Source: CAWCAW01 sp963793645
GTDB lineage: Bacteria; Actinomycetota; Acidimicrobiia; Acidimicrobiales; UBA8190
NCBI GenBank assembly: GCA_963793645.1
Contig: CAWCAW010000003.1
Coordinates: 372,001-436,000, forward strand
Direction of reading: 5' to 3'
Length of the DNA: 64,000 nucleotides
A program made the translations under genes and the position numbers. Position 1 is the stretch's first letter. Every line of letters starts with the position of its first letter. The notes under the pieces were generated by a model. The model saw only the letters and a list, made by a program, of their open reading frames with translations. It ran no database searches and was not told the origin of the DNA. This document shows, piece by piece, positions 1-8,084 of this stretch.

Positions 1-50
1 GCCGGCGACATGCCCGCCTTGCGCCGCACCAAACACGTGAGTTTGACCAT
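1..50 (-). CDS. EthD-like protein, N-terminal fragment cut by window edge
   Basis: Only the first 16 codons lie in the window, reading leftwards from an ATG at 50. They give MVKLTCLVRRKAGMSP, which matches the usual opening of EthD-domain proteins (small dimeric ferredoxin-like fold, often named for ethyl tert-butyl ether degradation but mostly of unknown substrate). An AAGGGG tract sits about seven bases upstream of the ATG and acts as a plausible ribosome binding site. Bases 51-269 upstream hold no gene I can support and are relatively AT-rich, so they probably contain its promoter. The assignment rests on one short motif and must be treated as tentative. Confidence 0.5.
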   Translation of the reverse strand, partial: MVKLTCLVRRKAGMSP

Positions 51-269
51 TGCCAAGCCCCTTCTCTCACGACCGCTCGTTTTCTCGCCCCAATACCAGC
101 CCACAATGTAACGCCAAATCAATATTTACCCCATGGCTCGGACTCACGGCAGGTCGCGCCGGCGCCAGATGTGTCGGCGAGGGCGGCCAGCGTGAGTATG
201 CGGTGTTTCGTCGCTATCGCGTCTTCGCAGTCGTGCCAGAATCGTCTGTCGGTCACTCAGACCCAGGGA

Positions 270-1202
270 TTAGCGCGGTGTCTCGATGATATCGAGGATC
301 AATGCGCCCAGTAACAGTTGGATTCCAACCAGACATGGAGCAACGGCGAGAAGCACAGTCCCTGCGGTTGGCGTGGTATTGCCGAGCGCCACAACCACTA
401 CCCAGATCCCGACGCCTAAACCGAATAGGAACAGGGCGATTCCACCAAATAAGAGGATCGCTATCGGCGAGAACGTCCACAGAACGTACTTCCAGAATAT
501 CCTGCGCCAAAATCCCTTCACCAATAGGTACATAAGAGATGGGGCTAGGCGAGTTAAGCGGATGCCGGACACCTCGTTCCCATAGACAGCAGGGATTGAG
601 ACATCTTTTACTCGTATGCCGAGAATATTCAGATGGATCAAAAGGTCGTTCTCGAACTGATAACCCGTCGCGATCCGATCAAGCGGAAGGCGCTTCAGGA
701 CGCTGCTTGTAATCGCCGTGTACCCGTTTTCAGGATCAAAAAGTTGCCAATATCCGGAAGCAAGTTTGGTGAGAAACGACAGGATCACGTTGCCGACAAT
801 TCGGTGCTTCGGCATTCCCGAGAATGATTCCATCGAGAAGAACCGATTGGCCTTGGTGAAACCGTAGCCATCCTTCACGATCGGGTCGAGCAGATCAGGG
901 AGAAAGTCCGGGTCCATTTGGGCATCTCCGGCCATCACGACGTTGATGTCGGACCCAATCTCCAGGGCCTGACGATGACCAGCGAGCACGGCGCCACCAA
1001 CGCCCAGGTTGCGCTCGTTACGAACGAGGTGAACGCGTGCATCCCCGACGGCCAGCGCCGCTCCGGCTGTACCGTCGTCGCTACAATCGTCAACCACCAC
1101 GATGTGATCTACCAGCGAGGGCATAGTCGAGATCACGGCATGAATGTGGGCACTCTCGTTGTGCGCTGGAACAACCACCGCGATCGTCATTCCGTCGTAC
1201 AT
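270..1202 (-). CDS. Family 2 glycosyltransferase with C-terminal membrane segments (GtrB/DPM-like)
   Basis: 310 residues. The N-terminal two thirds is a GT-A fold: an opening strand with VVPAHNES (about residues 9-17), DDCSDDGT (38-45) and GDAQMD (92-97), the nucleotide and metal-binding positions of GT2. Two hydrophobic stretches at about 240-265 and 278-302 anchor it in the membrane. This layout is that of polyprenyl-phosphate glycosyltransferases (GtrB, dolichol-phosphate mannose synthase type), which load a sugar onto undecaprenyl phosphate on the cytoplasmic side. It is the last gene of a minus-strand run after the acetyltransferase, aminotransferase and dehydratase genes, so it may transfer the sugar they make. 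Substrate is not readable from sequence. Confidence 0.85.
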   Translation of the reverse strand: MYDGMTIAVVVPAHNESAHIHAVISTMPSLVDHIVVVDDCSDDGTAGAALAVGDARVHLVRNERNLGVGGAVLAGHRQALEIGSDINVVMAGDAQMDPDFLPDLLDPIVKDGYGFTKANRFFSMESFSGMPKHRIVGNVILSFLTKLASGYWQLFDPENGYTAITSSVLKRLPLDRIATGYQFENDLLIHLNILGIRVKDVSIPAVYGNEVSGIRLTRLAPSLMYLLVKGFWRRIFWKYVLWTFSPIAILLFGGIALFLFGLGVGIWVVVVALGNTTPTAGTVLLAVAPCLVGIQLLLGALILDIIETPR

Positions 1203-1275
1203 GGCTATGGGTAGCTTCCCAGTCGGTCCATTGGGGCATAAGAGTCGAGTCGGCCAACGTGAGTGGGATATGGCG

Positions 1276-1923
1276 TCACGTGTTCGAGCCTTCGCACGAT
1301 CCGCAACTCAGCTGCTCTGGAACTGATTCGGCGCGGCTAACAACGGCGCCACACCTGCACACCCATCCTGAATGGCGCGCAGGCACGCCCACCACAAGTT
1401 CATTGTCTTCCACGGAATGCGTCACCACGGAGCCAGCTCCGATCATCGCCCAGGCGCCCACCGTGACGCCACACAAAACAGTGGCATTGGCTCCAATAGT
1501 GGCGCCATGGCTCACGAAGGTGGGTATCACTTCCCATCGGCCAACGGCACACGGCCGGCGGTCGTTGGTGAATACGGCTGCGGGACCAACGAAGACCTCG
1601 TCGGCGAGCTCTACACCACGAAACACAGACACGTTGTTCTGTATTTTGACACGATCACCGATTTGGACTCCCTGATCCACAAAGACGTTCTTCCCCAAAG
1701 TGCAATCGACCCCGATATGAGCACCGGCTCGAATGTGGACGTGATGCCAGATCCGCGTGCCGACGCCCACGGAAGCTCCAACCTCCACAATGGCTGTCTC
1801 GTGGATCAACGCATCACCATCGCTCGTGGCCGGGTCCTCACGCACACATGGAAGGGTACCCTCTCGAGGGGCCAGAATTCTCAAAACCATTCGGAGTTCG
1901 CTTGGCCGTTTCGCCTCTGTCAA
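1276..1923 (-). CDS. Left-handed beta-helix sugar N-acetyltransferase (WbpD/WlbB-like)
   Basis: 215 residues. From about residue 40 it shows the hexapeptide repeat pattern of left-handed beta-helix acyltransferases (for example IHETAIVEVGASVGVGT and later VGAWAMIGAGSVV), and ends with a small cysteine motif (CRCG about 30 residues from the end, then CGSC) typical of the tail of WbpD-like enzymes. That family acetylates the 3-amino group of UDP-2-acetamido-3-amino sugars. The aminotransferase gene just upstream would supply the amino sugar. The listed start is TTG; an ATG at 1890 is an alternative, and neither has a clear ribosome binding site. The family is secure; the exact sugar is inferred. 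Confidence 0.85.
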   Translation of the reverse strand: MTEAKRPSELRMVLRILAPREGTLPCVREDPATSDGDALIHETAIVEVGASVGVGTRIWHHVHIRAGAHIGVDCTLGKNVFVDQGVQIGDRVKIQNNVSVFRGVELADEVFVGPAAVFTNDRRPCAVGRWEVIPTFVSHGATIGANATVLCGVTVGAWAMIGAGSVVTHSVEDNELVVGVPARHSGWVCRCGAVVSRAESVPEQLSCGSCEGSNT

Positions 1924-1978
1924 CGGTGATCAACGCGCGGCGATGTGGGGTATCTGGTTTCCGTCCCGATCGTTCGTC

Positions 1979-3115
1979 CTAGACCGTACGAATCACACCA
2001 TGCAGGGCGTCCGTCACCGACTCGACAATCCGTTCGAGGTCCTCAGAAGATAACCACTGGTGAATCGGAAGCGAAAGCACCTCGCGGGCGGCGCGAGACA
2101 CTTGCGGCATGGGAGTTGGACGTACCAGAGGGTGTCCTCGAAAGCAGTCGTACTCATGGGCTGCCCTCGGGTAATACACGCGCGTTTCTATGCCCCGCTC
2201 CCAAAGAGCCGCGGCCAAGTCGTCTCGTTGAAGGGCCGCTTCCCTGCGCACGCGGATCGTGAATTGGTGATACACGTGATATCGGTTCCCGTCCTCAACC
2301 GGCACGTCGATGCCTTCCACGCCGCGAAGTGCTTCCGACAATACTCGGGCATTTGAACGGCGCTGGTTTGTCCACTCTTCGAGGTGCGCAAGTTGCGAGA
2401 GTCCTATGGCTGCTTGCACATCAGTCATCCGGTAATTGTGGCCGGCCACCTCGTAATGATAACGAGTGCGCATCCCCTGATTTCGCAGGAGACGAAGACG
2501 ATCCGCTACGTCCTCGTCGTTCGTCGTGACCATTCCCCCCTCGCCCGTTGTTACGTTCTTGGTCGCGTAAAACGAGAACACACCGGATCCCCAGGATCCC
2601 ACGGGTTGCGATCCCACACGGGCACCATGAGCTTGAGCAGCATCTTCGATTATCGCCACGTCAGCCTTCCGCGCAAGATGTTCCAAGCGGGCCATGTCAG
2701 CGGGATACCCGTACAAATGGACGGGGAGGATGGCTGTCGTTGCGGGCGTGATAGCCAGAGCGACCTGATCGGGATCGATCGTAAAATCGGTTGGATTGAT
2801 ATCCACTAGTCGAGCCGTCGCTCCCGCCTCCAAAATGGCGTTAAGCGTCGCCACAAATGTGAACGGTGTTGTAATCACCTCATCGCCTGGTTTGAGGCCG
2901 AGTGCCTCAATGCAGGCTCCCAGCGCGCTACTCCCGGAGCTTGTCGCCACTGCATGAGCCGTCCCGGCGATGGCGGCGAAGTTTCGCTCAAAACGCGCCA
3001 CCATCGGTCCTTGAGCGAGCTGACCAGAGCGCAAGACGGTGAGCACAAGTCGTTCGGCGCTCTTGTCCAGCCTGACCTCAGTCAGCTGGATCGTGTTTTG
3101 TGGGCTCTGCTTCAC
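1979..3115 (-). CDS. DegT/DnrJ/EryC1/StrS family PLP-dependent sugar aminotransferase
   Basis: 378 residues from a GTG start. It has the hallmarks of the family: a Ser/Gly-rich phosphate-binding turn (ATSSGSSAL, about 58-66), PVHLYGYPADM, IIEDAAQAHGA with the PLP-ring aspartate, and SFYATKNVTTGEGG in which the lysine forms the Schiff base. Such enzymes transfer an amino group from glutamate to a keto sugar nucleotide. The gene lies between a 4,6-dehydratase-like gene upstream and an acetyltransferase downstream on the same strand, matching the usual order dehydratase, aminotransferase, acetyltransferase for an acetamido-deoxy sugar. Base composition is lower in G+C than the genes beyond 4.3 kb. 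Confidence 0.92.
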   Translation of the reverse strand: MKQSPQNTIQLTEVRLDKSAERLVLTVLRSGQLAQGPMVARFERNFAAIAGTAHAVATSSGSSALGACIEALGLKPGDEVITTPFTFVATLNAILEAGATARLVDINPTDFTIDPDQVALAITPATTAILPVHLYGYPADMARLEHLARKADVAIIEDAAQAHGARVGSQPVGSWGSGVFSFYATKNVTTGEGGMVTTNDEDVADRLRLLRNQGMRTRYHYEVAGHNYRMTDVQAAIGLSQLAHLEEWTNQRRSNARVLSEALRGVEGIDVPVEDGNRYHVYHQFTIRVRREAALQRDDLAAALWERGIETRVYYPRAAHEYDCFRGHPLVRPTPMPQVSRAAREVLSLPIHQWLSSEDLERIVESVTDALHGVIRTV

Positions 3116-3162
3116 TATTGCTCCAATGCAATCGACCTCATGTCACTCATTGGACATTTGCA

Positions 3163-4039
3163 TCAGATCTGTCGGAGCACATGTTTTCTTGGCGGCACCA
3201 TTCCCGCCTCATCGCTTGTGGCGAGATGGTCGTGTGGATTGTGTATGACCATCAAATTCCCTTCGAGCCTGTAGCTCTCGTGCCTCCCTATCAACGGCTC
3301 GACCAAACGGTCGCCTCTGCGAGGGGGGACGACCTTGAACGGATAGCCGGGAGCGAAGCGTTGAACCATTGTCGTCATTTCGATTGGATCGCCCGGATAA
3401 GGCGCATATCGCCCAGGAGGGAGCATCAGAAGATGGGTTATAAAGCTCACCGCTTCATCAACGGAGATGAAAAAACGAAAGCAAGGAGTTACGTAGAGGT
3501 CTAGCGCTTTCTTCTTCCTGTCTTCCCAGATTTCAAAGACATTGCCGGCACTCTCAATGACGTTGAAAAATCGAGCTACCGTAAAATCGTGGTTTAGAAC
3601 AATACGATCAGAAATGAGCTTGGAAGCTCCGTAGACTGTTTCGGGCTCAATCGCTTTACATGTTGTTGCCGCCACAAGTTTTTGAACACCAAATCGTTTC
3701 GCGGTGCTGCAGAGGTAATGCGTTCCGTGGGCGTTCAAATTCACAACTTTGTAGGGGTCCTCCTCAGCCGAAGTCGCGTACTTTTCGGCAGCCAAGTGGA
3801 CGATGGCACCCGGCTTGAAATTCTGAGATCAGCTCCATGCAGGTAGCGAGGTCACTCACGTCTAGGCCGTCGGCAACGTCAAAACCTTGAACGATTGCAC
3901 CTAGCGCTTCGAGCCGATTTGATACAAGGATCCCGATCGAACCTTTTGAACCCGTGACCAGGATGCGCTCTCCCGACACCTCCGGCGGCGAGAAATCGAG
4001 ACCTTCTCTGAGCAGCAAGGGATGCACGTTATCCGCCAT
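3163..4039 (-). CDS. NAD-dependent sugar-nucleotide dehydratase/epimerase (CapD/FlaA1-like), frameshifted
   Basis: Read as one gene of about 291 residues in two frames. The first frame (4039 to about 3820) carries ILVTGSKGSIG, the Rossmann GxxGxxG. The second (to 3163) carries AAEKYATSAEEDPYKVVNLN and TVYGASK, the catalytic YxxxK, followed by the C-terminal region of CapD-type polysaccharide enzymes. The frames join if one base is removed from the AAA at 3818-3820, giving ISEFKPGAIVHLAAEKYA. The family converts UDP-GlcNAc to a 4-keto-6-deoxy sugar or epimerises it, the likely first step of this cassette. One counted line (3541-3600) has only 26 G/C in 60 bases, far below the window norm. Either a sequencing error or a recent pseudogene. 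Confidence 0.82.
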
Positions 4040-4279
4040 TTTCAGCCCTTCGGGTTAACGGGATCGAACATCTCTCAATGTTAATGTCGCTCGGTGCGAT
4101 GGCTCCTTTGGGCGCATTGCACCGTGGTAGCGGCCGGAGGTCACGTTCCCGCATTCTGGTGGCTTGGGACCAGGCGGTTGGGGGACCCCACCAGTGTTTC
4201 GCAAGTGGGTACCGAGGCGCGGCGGCACCCTTGTGTAGACGGCGACGAGATTGTCGTGACAGCGGCATCCGGGCCAATC

Positions 4280-5089
4280 TCACAGGGAGGCGAAGAACTC
4301 CAACAAGATGGTGTTGACCTCGTCGGCGGCATCGGCGATGCCGGCGTGGCCCGATCCCGGGATCTCGACGTAGCGACATCCGATGGCCTCGGCCACTTCT
4401 CGCCCCAGGTTCGTGGCGGTGACCATGTCGAGCTCGAAACCGACCACCAGACTCGGGACCGTTATCCCGCTCAGCGCTCCCAAGCGGTTGTCGTAGTCAC
4501 GATCGGCGGCGTACTGCCCGAGCGCTCCGTCTTTCTCCCAGGCCGGAGAAGCAAGTAAGGCATCGAGGTAGAGCTGCATGAAGTCGTCCTCGTGCAGCCG
4601 GCGCGGCGAGAACGCCATGACGGCGGTCATGATCACATCCAGACGCTTCGACAAGACATCGGTCTCGAGAAGCTCTAACGACAGCGCCGTGACGGCGCGC
4701 AGGAACACATCTTGGCGACCCACTGTCCCCAACATGGCTGCCCCCCGCACGAGGTCGGGACGCGCCAAAGCGAGCTCCTGGGTGATGAAGGCTCCCAGAG
4801 ACGTACCGGCCACCAGACAGGGCCCGATACCGAGCGCCTCGATGAGTCCGGCCGCGTCGCTCACCATGTCGTCGACGCAATACGGCGGCGGCGGCACCTC
4901 CGAGGGCGCCATCCCCCGGTTGTCGAAAGTCACCACGCGATAGCCGGCCGCGGTCAGAGCGGGGACCTGGGTGAAGCTCCAGCTGAATGCCGGCTGGCCC
5001 GTTCCACAGACCAGCAACACCGTTTCGGCGTTCCCCTCGCCGTGTACGTCATAGGCGAGCCGAATTCCGTTGACCTCGACGTCGGGCAC
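4280..5089 (-). CDS. Alpha/beta hydrolase
   Basis: 269 residues from a GTG start. It shows an oxyanion-loop region (LLVCGTGQP), a nucleophile elbow GTSLG (serine near residue 95), an acidic residue in FELDMV and a histidine in GSGHAG near the C-terminus: the Ser-Asp-His triad of the alpha/beta hydrolase fold. The N-terminal VNGIRLAYDVHGEG matches the 3-oxoadipate enol-lactonase / haloperoxidase-like branch, but the substrate cannot be told. It stands alone: 4040-4279 between it and the dehydratase has no supportable gene, and the S1C protease gene upstream is about 120 bases away. Confidence 0.85.
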   Translation of the reverse strand: MPDVEVNGIRLAYDVHGEGNAETVLLVCGTGQPAFSWSFTQVPALTAAGYRVVTFDNRGMAPSEVPPPPYCVDDMVSDAAGLIEALGIGPCLVAGTSLGAFITQELALARPDLVRGAAMLGTVGRQDVFLRAVTALSLELLETDVLSKRLDVIMTAVMAFSPRRLHEDDFMQLYLDALLASPAWEKDGALGQYAADRDYDNRLGALSGITVPSLVVGFELDMVTATNLGREVAEAIGCRYVEIPGSGHAGIADAADEVNTILLEFFASL

Positions 5090-5182
5090 CCGCCACCTCT
5101 CCCCCGGCAGCGCCGTGCCGCCGCGCTCAGCGTAACGACAACGCTGTCACGGCGGTAACTCGTCTACTGACGGTGACGTACG

Positions 5183-5214
5183 CCGTCACGCCGTCACGCC
5201 GTCACGCCGTCACG
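5183..5214. repeat. 8-bp tandem repeat, four copies, over the end of the protease gene
   Basis: Four perfect copies of CCGTCACG in a row. The stop codon of the S1C protease gene (TCA on the plus strand at 5210-5212) lies inside the last copy, so copy-number change would alter the tail or the downstream region. A similar short repeat overlaps another stop codon at 62.57 kb. Confidence 0.9.
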
Positions 5215-6115
5215 GTGCCGCTGTCGGGGACGTCCGCTCACTGAGATCGACCGTCACCGTCGTCTCATCGACGCCGCGCACCAACGCCAAGGTGACCGAT
5301 GCGTCGGACGCCAGGCCCTCGAGCACAGTGGCCAGGTCCTCGGCGTTGTCCACCGGGGTGCCGGCCGCGCTGACGATGAGGTCGCCTTGGCGCACGCCCG
5401 CTCGCTGCGCGGGACCGTCAGGGTCCACGGCGTGGACGAGCAGCCCGCTTCGTTCCGGGAGCCCGACGGCGCTGCGCAAGCGACACGCCACGCGCGGCGG
5501 GGCGAGAGCCACACCGAGCCGGGGCCGGCGAGGCGTCTCGCCGCGACCCAAAGCTTCGAGTCGTCCGCGCAGCTCGGCGTTGGCGGCCAGGGCCAGGTAG
5601 AACCCATCTCCGGCGCGGTGCGTGTCGATGCCCACCAGCCGGCCGCGGTGGTCGACCACCGGTCCACCCGAAGCACCACGCGACAACGGGGCGCTGTGCT
5701 CGATGGCACCGGAGAGCTTGCGCCCACCAGGCCCCCGGAAGGCCGCCTCGACGCGGGTGACGAAACCAAGGCTCACGCGCACGCCCCGACCGCCGGGGTG
5801 GGCGGCCGCCAGCACGACGTCGCCCGGCCGGGGCGCGGTGTCGGCCCAGACCATCGGCGCCGCATCGGCGGTGTCGACGTGCAGCACGGCCAGGTCCCCA
5901 TCAGCGTCGACCCCGGCCACCGACGCCGTCTGGCGGCGTCCGTCGGCGAAGGTCACCACCACCTCGTCGCCTCGCAGGTTGTGGGCGTTGGTGGCCACCG
6001 AGCCCGCCGCGATGACCACACCGCTGCCGCCTCCGCCTACCCCGACGACCGCCGGGCTCACTTGGTCCGCCACGGCGGCAACAGCCTTTCCCAGCTCCTC
6101 CAAGATCGCTTCCAT
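5210..6115 (-). CDS. Trypsin-like S1C serine protease with PDZ domain (HtrA/DegP-like)
   Basis: About 301 residues. The protease domain has all three catalytic residues in context: histidine in ATNAHNL, aspartate in DADGDLAVL and serine in RGASGGPV. A PDZ-like region follows (GLLVHAVDPDGPAQRAGVRQGD, about 220-285). No signal peptide or membrane anchor precedes the protease domain, unlike most DegP/HtrA proteins, so this one may act in the cytoplasm. The start at 6115 is preferred over the in-frame ATG at 6121 because the AGGAGG at 6124-6129 lies eight bases from 6115 but only two from 6121. It is divergent from an HxlR-type regulator with a palindrome between them. Confidence 0.88.
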   Translation of the reverse strand: MEAILEELGKAVAAVADQVSPAVVGVGGGGSGVVIAAGSVATNAHNLRGDEVVVTFADGRRQTASVAGVDADGDLAVLHVDTADAAPMVWADTAPRPGDVVLAAAHPGGRGVRVSLGFVTRVEAAFRGPGGRKLSGAIEHSAPLSRGASGGPVVDHRGRLVGIDTHRAGDGFYLALAANAELRGRLEALGRGETPRRPRLGVALAPPRVACRLRSAVGLPERSGLLVHAVDPDGPAQRAGVRQGDLIVSAAGTPVDNAEDLATVLEGLASDASVTLALVRGVDETTVTVDLSERTSPTAAP

Positions 6116-6140
6116 TCTCATATCCTCCTAGAGCCTTGTG

Positions 6141-6150
6141 ACTTGCAAGT
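6141..6150. promoter_or_regulatory. Candidate operator palindrome between protease and HxlR-type genes
   Basis: ACTTGCAAGT is a perfect 10-base palindrome in the AT-rich gap between the divergent protease (start 6115) and HxlR-type regulator (start 6229). HxlR-family dimers bind short palindromes of this kind, often near their own gene. The role is inferred from position and symmetry. Confidence 0.45.
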
Positions 6151-6228
6151 TACTATAGACCCCCGGAACGGAAGCGCATTCGTTGGGATTGAGGCGACCC
6201 AGAACGTGTCGATGGAAAGATGCCTGCC

Positions 6229-6645
6229 ATGACGACGACCACAGGCCTTGAGGCCGCCATGGCGACGGTGGGGGACCGATGGACCCTGCTCGTAGTGGAC
6301 GCCCTCCTCGACGGACCCAGGCGCTTCTCGGACCTGCAGGGGGCCATCCCCCGCGTGGCCCCCAACGTCCTCACCGACCGCCTGCGGCGCCTCGAGCGCC
6401 AGGGGCTGGTCTCGGCGACGCAGTATTCGGATCGTCCGCCGCGCCTCGAATACGCCGTCACCGAGGCTGGGCGGGAGCTGGCCGGCGCCATGCGGCTCCT
6501 GGCGCGATGGGGGTCGCGTGACAGCGGGGCGGAGATCGAAGGGCCCCATCACAGGACCTGCGGAACGCCCCTGGAGGCTCGCTGGTTCTGCCCGACGTGC
6601 GAGGAGGTCACCGAACACCCCGATGATGACGTGCGATGGGTGTGA
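6229..6645 (+). CDS. HxlR-family winged-helix regulator with C-terminal zinc-ribbon-like motif
   Basis: About 138 residues. The core (GDRWTLLVVDALLDGPRRF then VLTDRLRRLERQGLV and YAVTEAG) is the MarR-like winged helix of HxlR proteins. These usually lack a large ligand domain and often sense redox or electrophiles through cysteine. Here the tail adds CGTPLEARWFCPTC, a CxnCPxC arrangement that could bind metal; this tail is not universal in the family. The ATG at 6229 follows GGAAAG at nine bases; an in-frame ATG at 6220 is too close. It may control itself and the divergent S1C protease gene. Confidence 0.88.
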   Translation: MTTTTGLEAAMATVGDRWTLLVVDALLDGPRRFSDLQGAIPRVAPNVLTDRLRRLERQGLVSATQYSDRPPRLEYAVTEAGRELAGAMRLLARWGSRDSGAEIEGPHHRTCGTPLEARWFCPTCEEVTEHPDDDVRWV

Positions 6646-6779
6646 ACGGCAGGATTCCTGTGCCTAAGATGCCTCCTGCCCAGGACATTCTCCCGATTGT
6701 GCAATGCTGGGCGACTCGCGAGGGGATGTCCCTCCGAGGCCGCCGAAGGGCGAGCCCCCACTGGGGAGGAGGGAGTCAC

Positions 6780-7322
6780 ATGCGAAAGCTGCTCGTGGCC
6801 ATTGTTCCTGTTGTGCTGGCTGTGCTCATAGCGGGATGCTCCTCGACCCCAGCGGCCAAGCCCCACCGCAAGCACGCCGGGACCGGCTTGGCGCACACCG
6901 GCCAGCTCGGCGCCGCGCTCGACTTGACCACCAAGGCGGGCAGGATCTTTGCCGTGACCCTGACCAAGGTCATCGACCCTGCCGAGGGGGCCAACGGTGC
7001 CACACCAAAGGCCGGGAAGCGCTTCGTGGGGGCGGTGTTCACGGTGCACAACGACGCCACGGCAGCCATCAATCCTGATGCCGCCACCAACGTCATTCTC
7101 ATCGGCTCCGACGGCGGCATCTACACGGCCGCGGCCAAGAAGCTATCGAGTTGCACTGCGTTCCCCACCGGTCACTTCAAGCTGAATCCTGGGAGCACGA
7201 CCAGCGGGTGCGTGGCGTTCCAGGTTCCCACCGCCGTGACGGTGTCCCAAGTCCAGTTCCTCCCTACCGGGGGGACGGCCGGCGACTACGGCCAGTGGGA
7301 ACCCATCACGGCTTCGTCGTAG
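6780..7322 (+). CDS. Secreted lipoprotein with DUF4352-like beta-sandwich domain
   Basis: 180 residues. The N-terminus is a lipoprotein signal: two basic residues, a hydrophobic run and a lipobox ending LIAGC, so the cysteine near residue 21 would be lipidated and the protein held outside the membrane. The rest (AVTLTKVIDPAEGAN ... FVGAVFTVHNDATAAINPDAATN ... CVAFQVPTAVTVSQVQF) has the pattern of DUF4352/telokin-like domains. The ATG at 6780 follows GGGAGGAGGGAG. No function can be assigned beyond an extracytoplasmic binding-like domain. It ends nine bases from the convergent PIG-L gene. Confidence 0.8.
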   Translation: MRKLLVAIVPVVLAVLIAGCSSTPAAKPHRKHAGTGLAHTGQLGAALDLTTKAGRIFAVTLTKVIDPAEGANGATPKAGKRFVGAVFTVHNDATAAINPDAATNVILIGSDGGIYTAAAKKLSSCTAFPTGHFKLNPGSTTSGCVAFQVPTAVTVSQVQFLPTGGTAGDYGQWEPITASS

Positions 7323-7330
7323 CGCCGAGG

Positions 7331-8074
7331 TCAGGCGGTCGCTACCGCCAGGAACGTCTCGGCCATCCGCCCGGGCGCCAGCCCGGCCGCCCGGCCCTGT
7401 GACTCGAAATTCCCCCGTAGGCGAGCCGCCAGCTGCGCGGGGTCGGCGATCTGGCTCTGGTGGCAGCCCAACGCTGTCATTTTGAGATCAAAGGTGTCGG
7501 TGATGTCCACCGCCACGGTGGCATCGCCCCACGTCATGATGAACGTCTCGGGCACGGTGTGGGGCTCCAGGCCCGCGGCCAGAAGTTCGGGGTGGGCAAA
7601 CGGGTTGCGGGCGTCGGGATAGACGGCGCACAACGCGGCCTCGCCGGCAGCGAGGTGGTCGGGGTGGCTCGCATAGAACCGGGTTAGGTCGCGCTGTGAC
7701 GACTGGCACACCACTCTGTCGGGACGAACCCGGCGAATCGCCGCGTTGATATCACGACGCAACGCGAAGGTCGGCTCCAGCTGTCCGTCGGGATATCCGA
7801 GGAAGGTCACATCGGTGACACCCACGACGTGAGCGGCGGCACGCTGCTCTTGTTGACGCAGCAGCGCCATATCGGCACGCGACATCGACAGATCCGATCC
7901 ACCAGCCTCACCGTTGGTGGCAATGCAGTAGGACACCTCGATTCCGGCCTTCGTCCACGCCGCCACCGAGCCCGCCGCGGCGAAGTCGACGTCATCGGGA
8001 TGGGCGGTGACGATCAGGATCCGCTCGATTTTGCTGACGTCGTCGGGGGCAAGTGACACAGATGTGTCGGGCAT
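7331..8074 (-). CDS. PIG-L family N-acetyl deacetylase
   Basis: About 247 residues if started at the ATG at 8074; the frame stays open upstream but that part overlaps the next gene and has no family features. AHPDD (24-28), ATNGEAGG, and HPDHLAAG are the metal-binding motifs of the zinc-dependent PIG-L/LmbE deacetylases, which remove acetyl groups from GlcNAc-type substrates. In actinobacteria the family includes MshB and Mca of mycothiol metabolism, but the sequence does not tell which substrate is used here. The gene is on the same strand as the secernin-like gene, 10 bases downstream of it. Confidence 0.88.
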   Translation of the reverse strand: MPDTSVSLAPDDVSKIERILIVTAHPDDVDFAAAGSVAAWTKAGIEVSYCIATNGEAGGSDLSMSRADMALLRQQEQRAAAHVVGVTDVTFLGYPDGQLEPTFALRRDINAAIRRVRPDRVVCQSSQRDLTRFYASHPDHLAAGEAALCAVYPDARNPFAHPELLAAGLEPHTVPETFIMTWGDATVAVDITDTFDLKMTALGCHQSQIADPAQLAARLRGNFESQGRAAGLAPGRMAETFLAVATA

Positions 8075-8084
8075 GATGGCGAGC

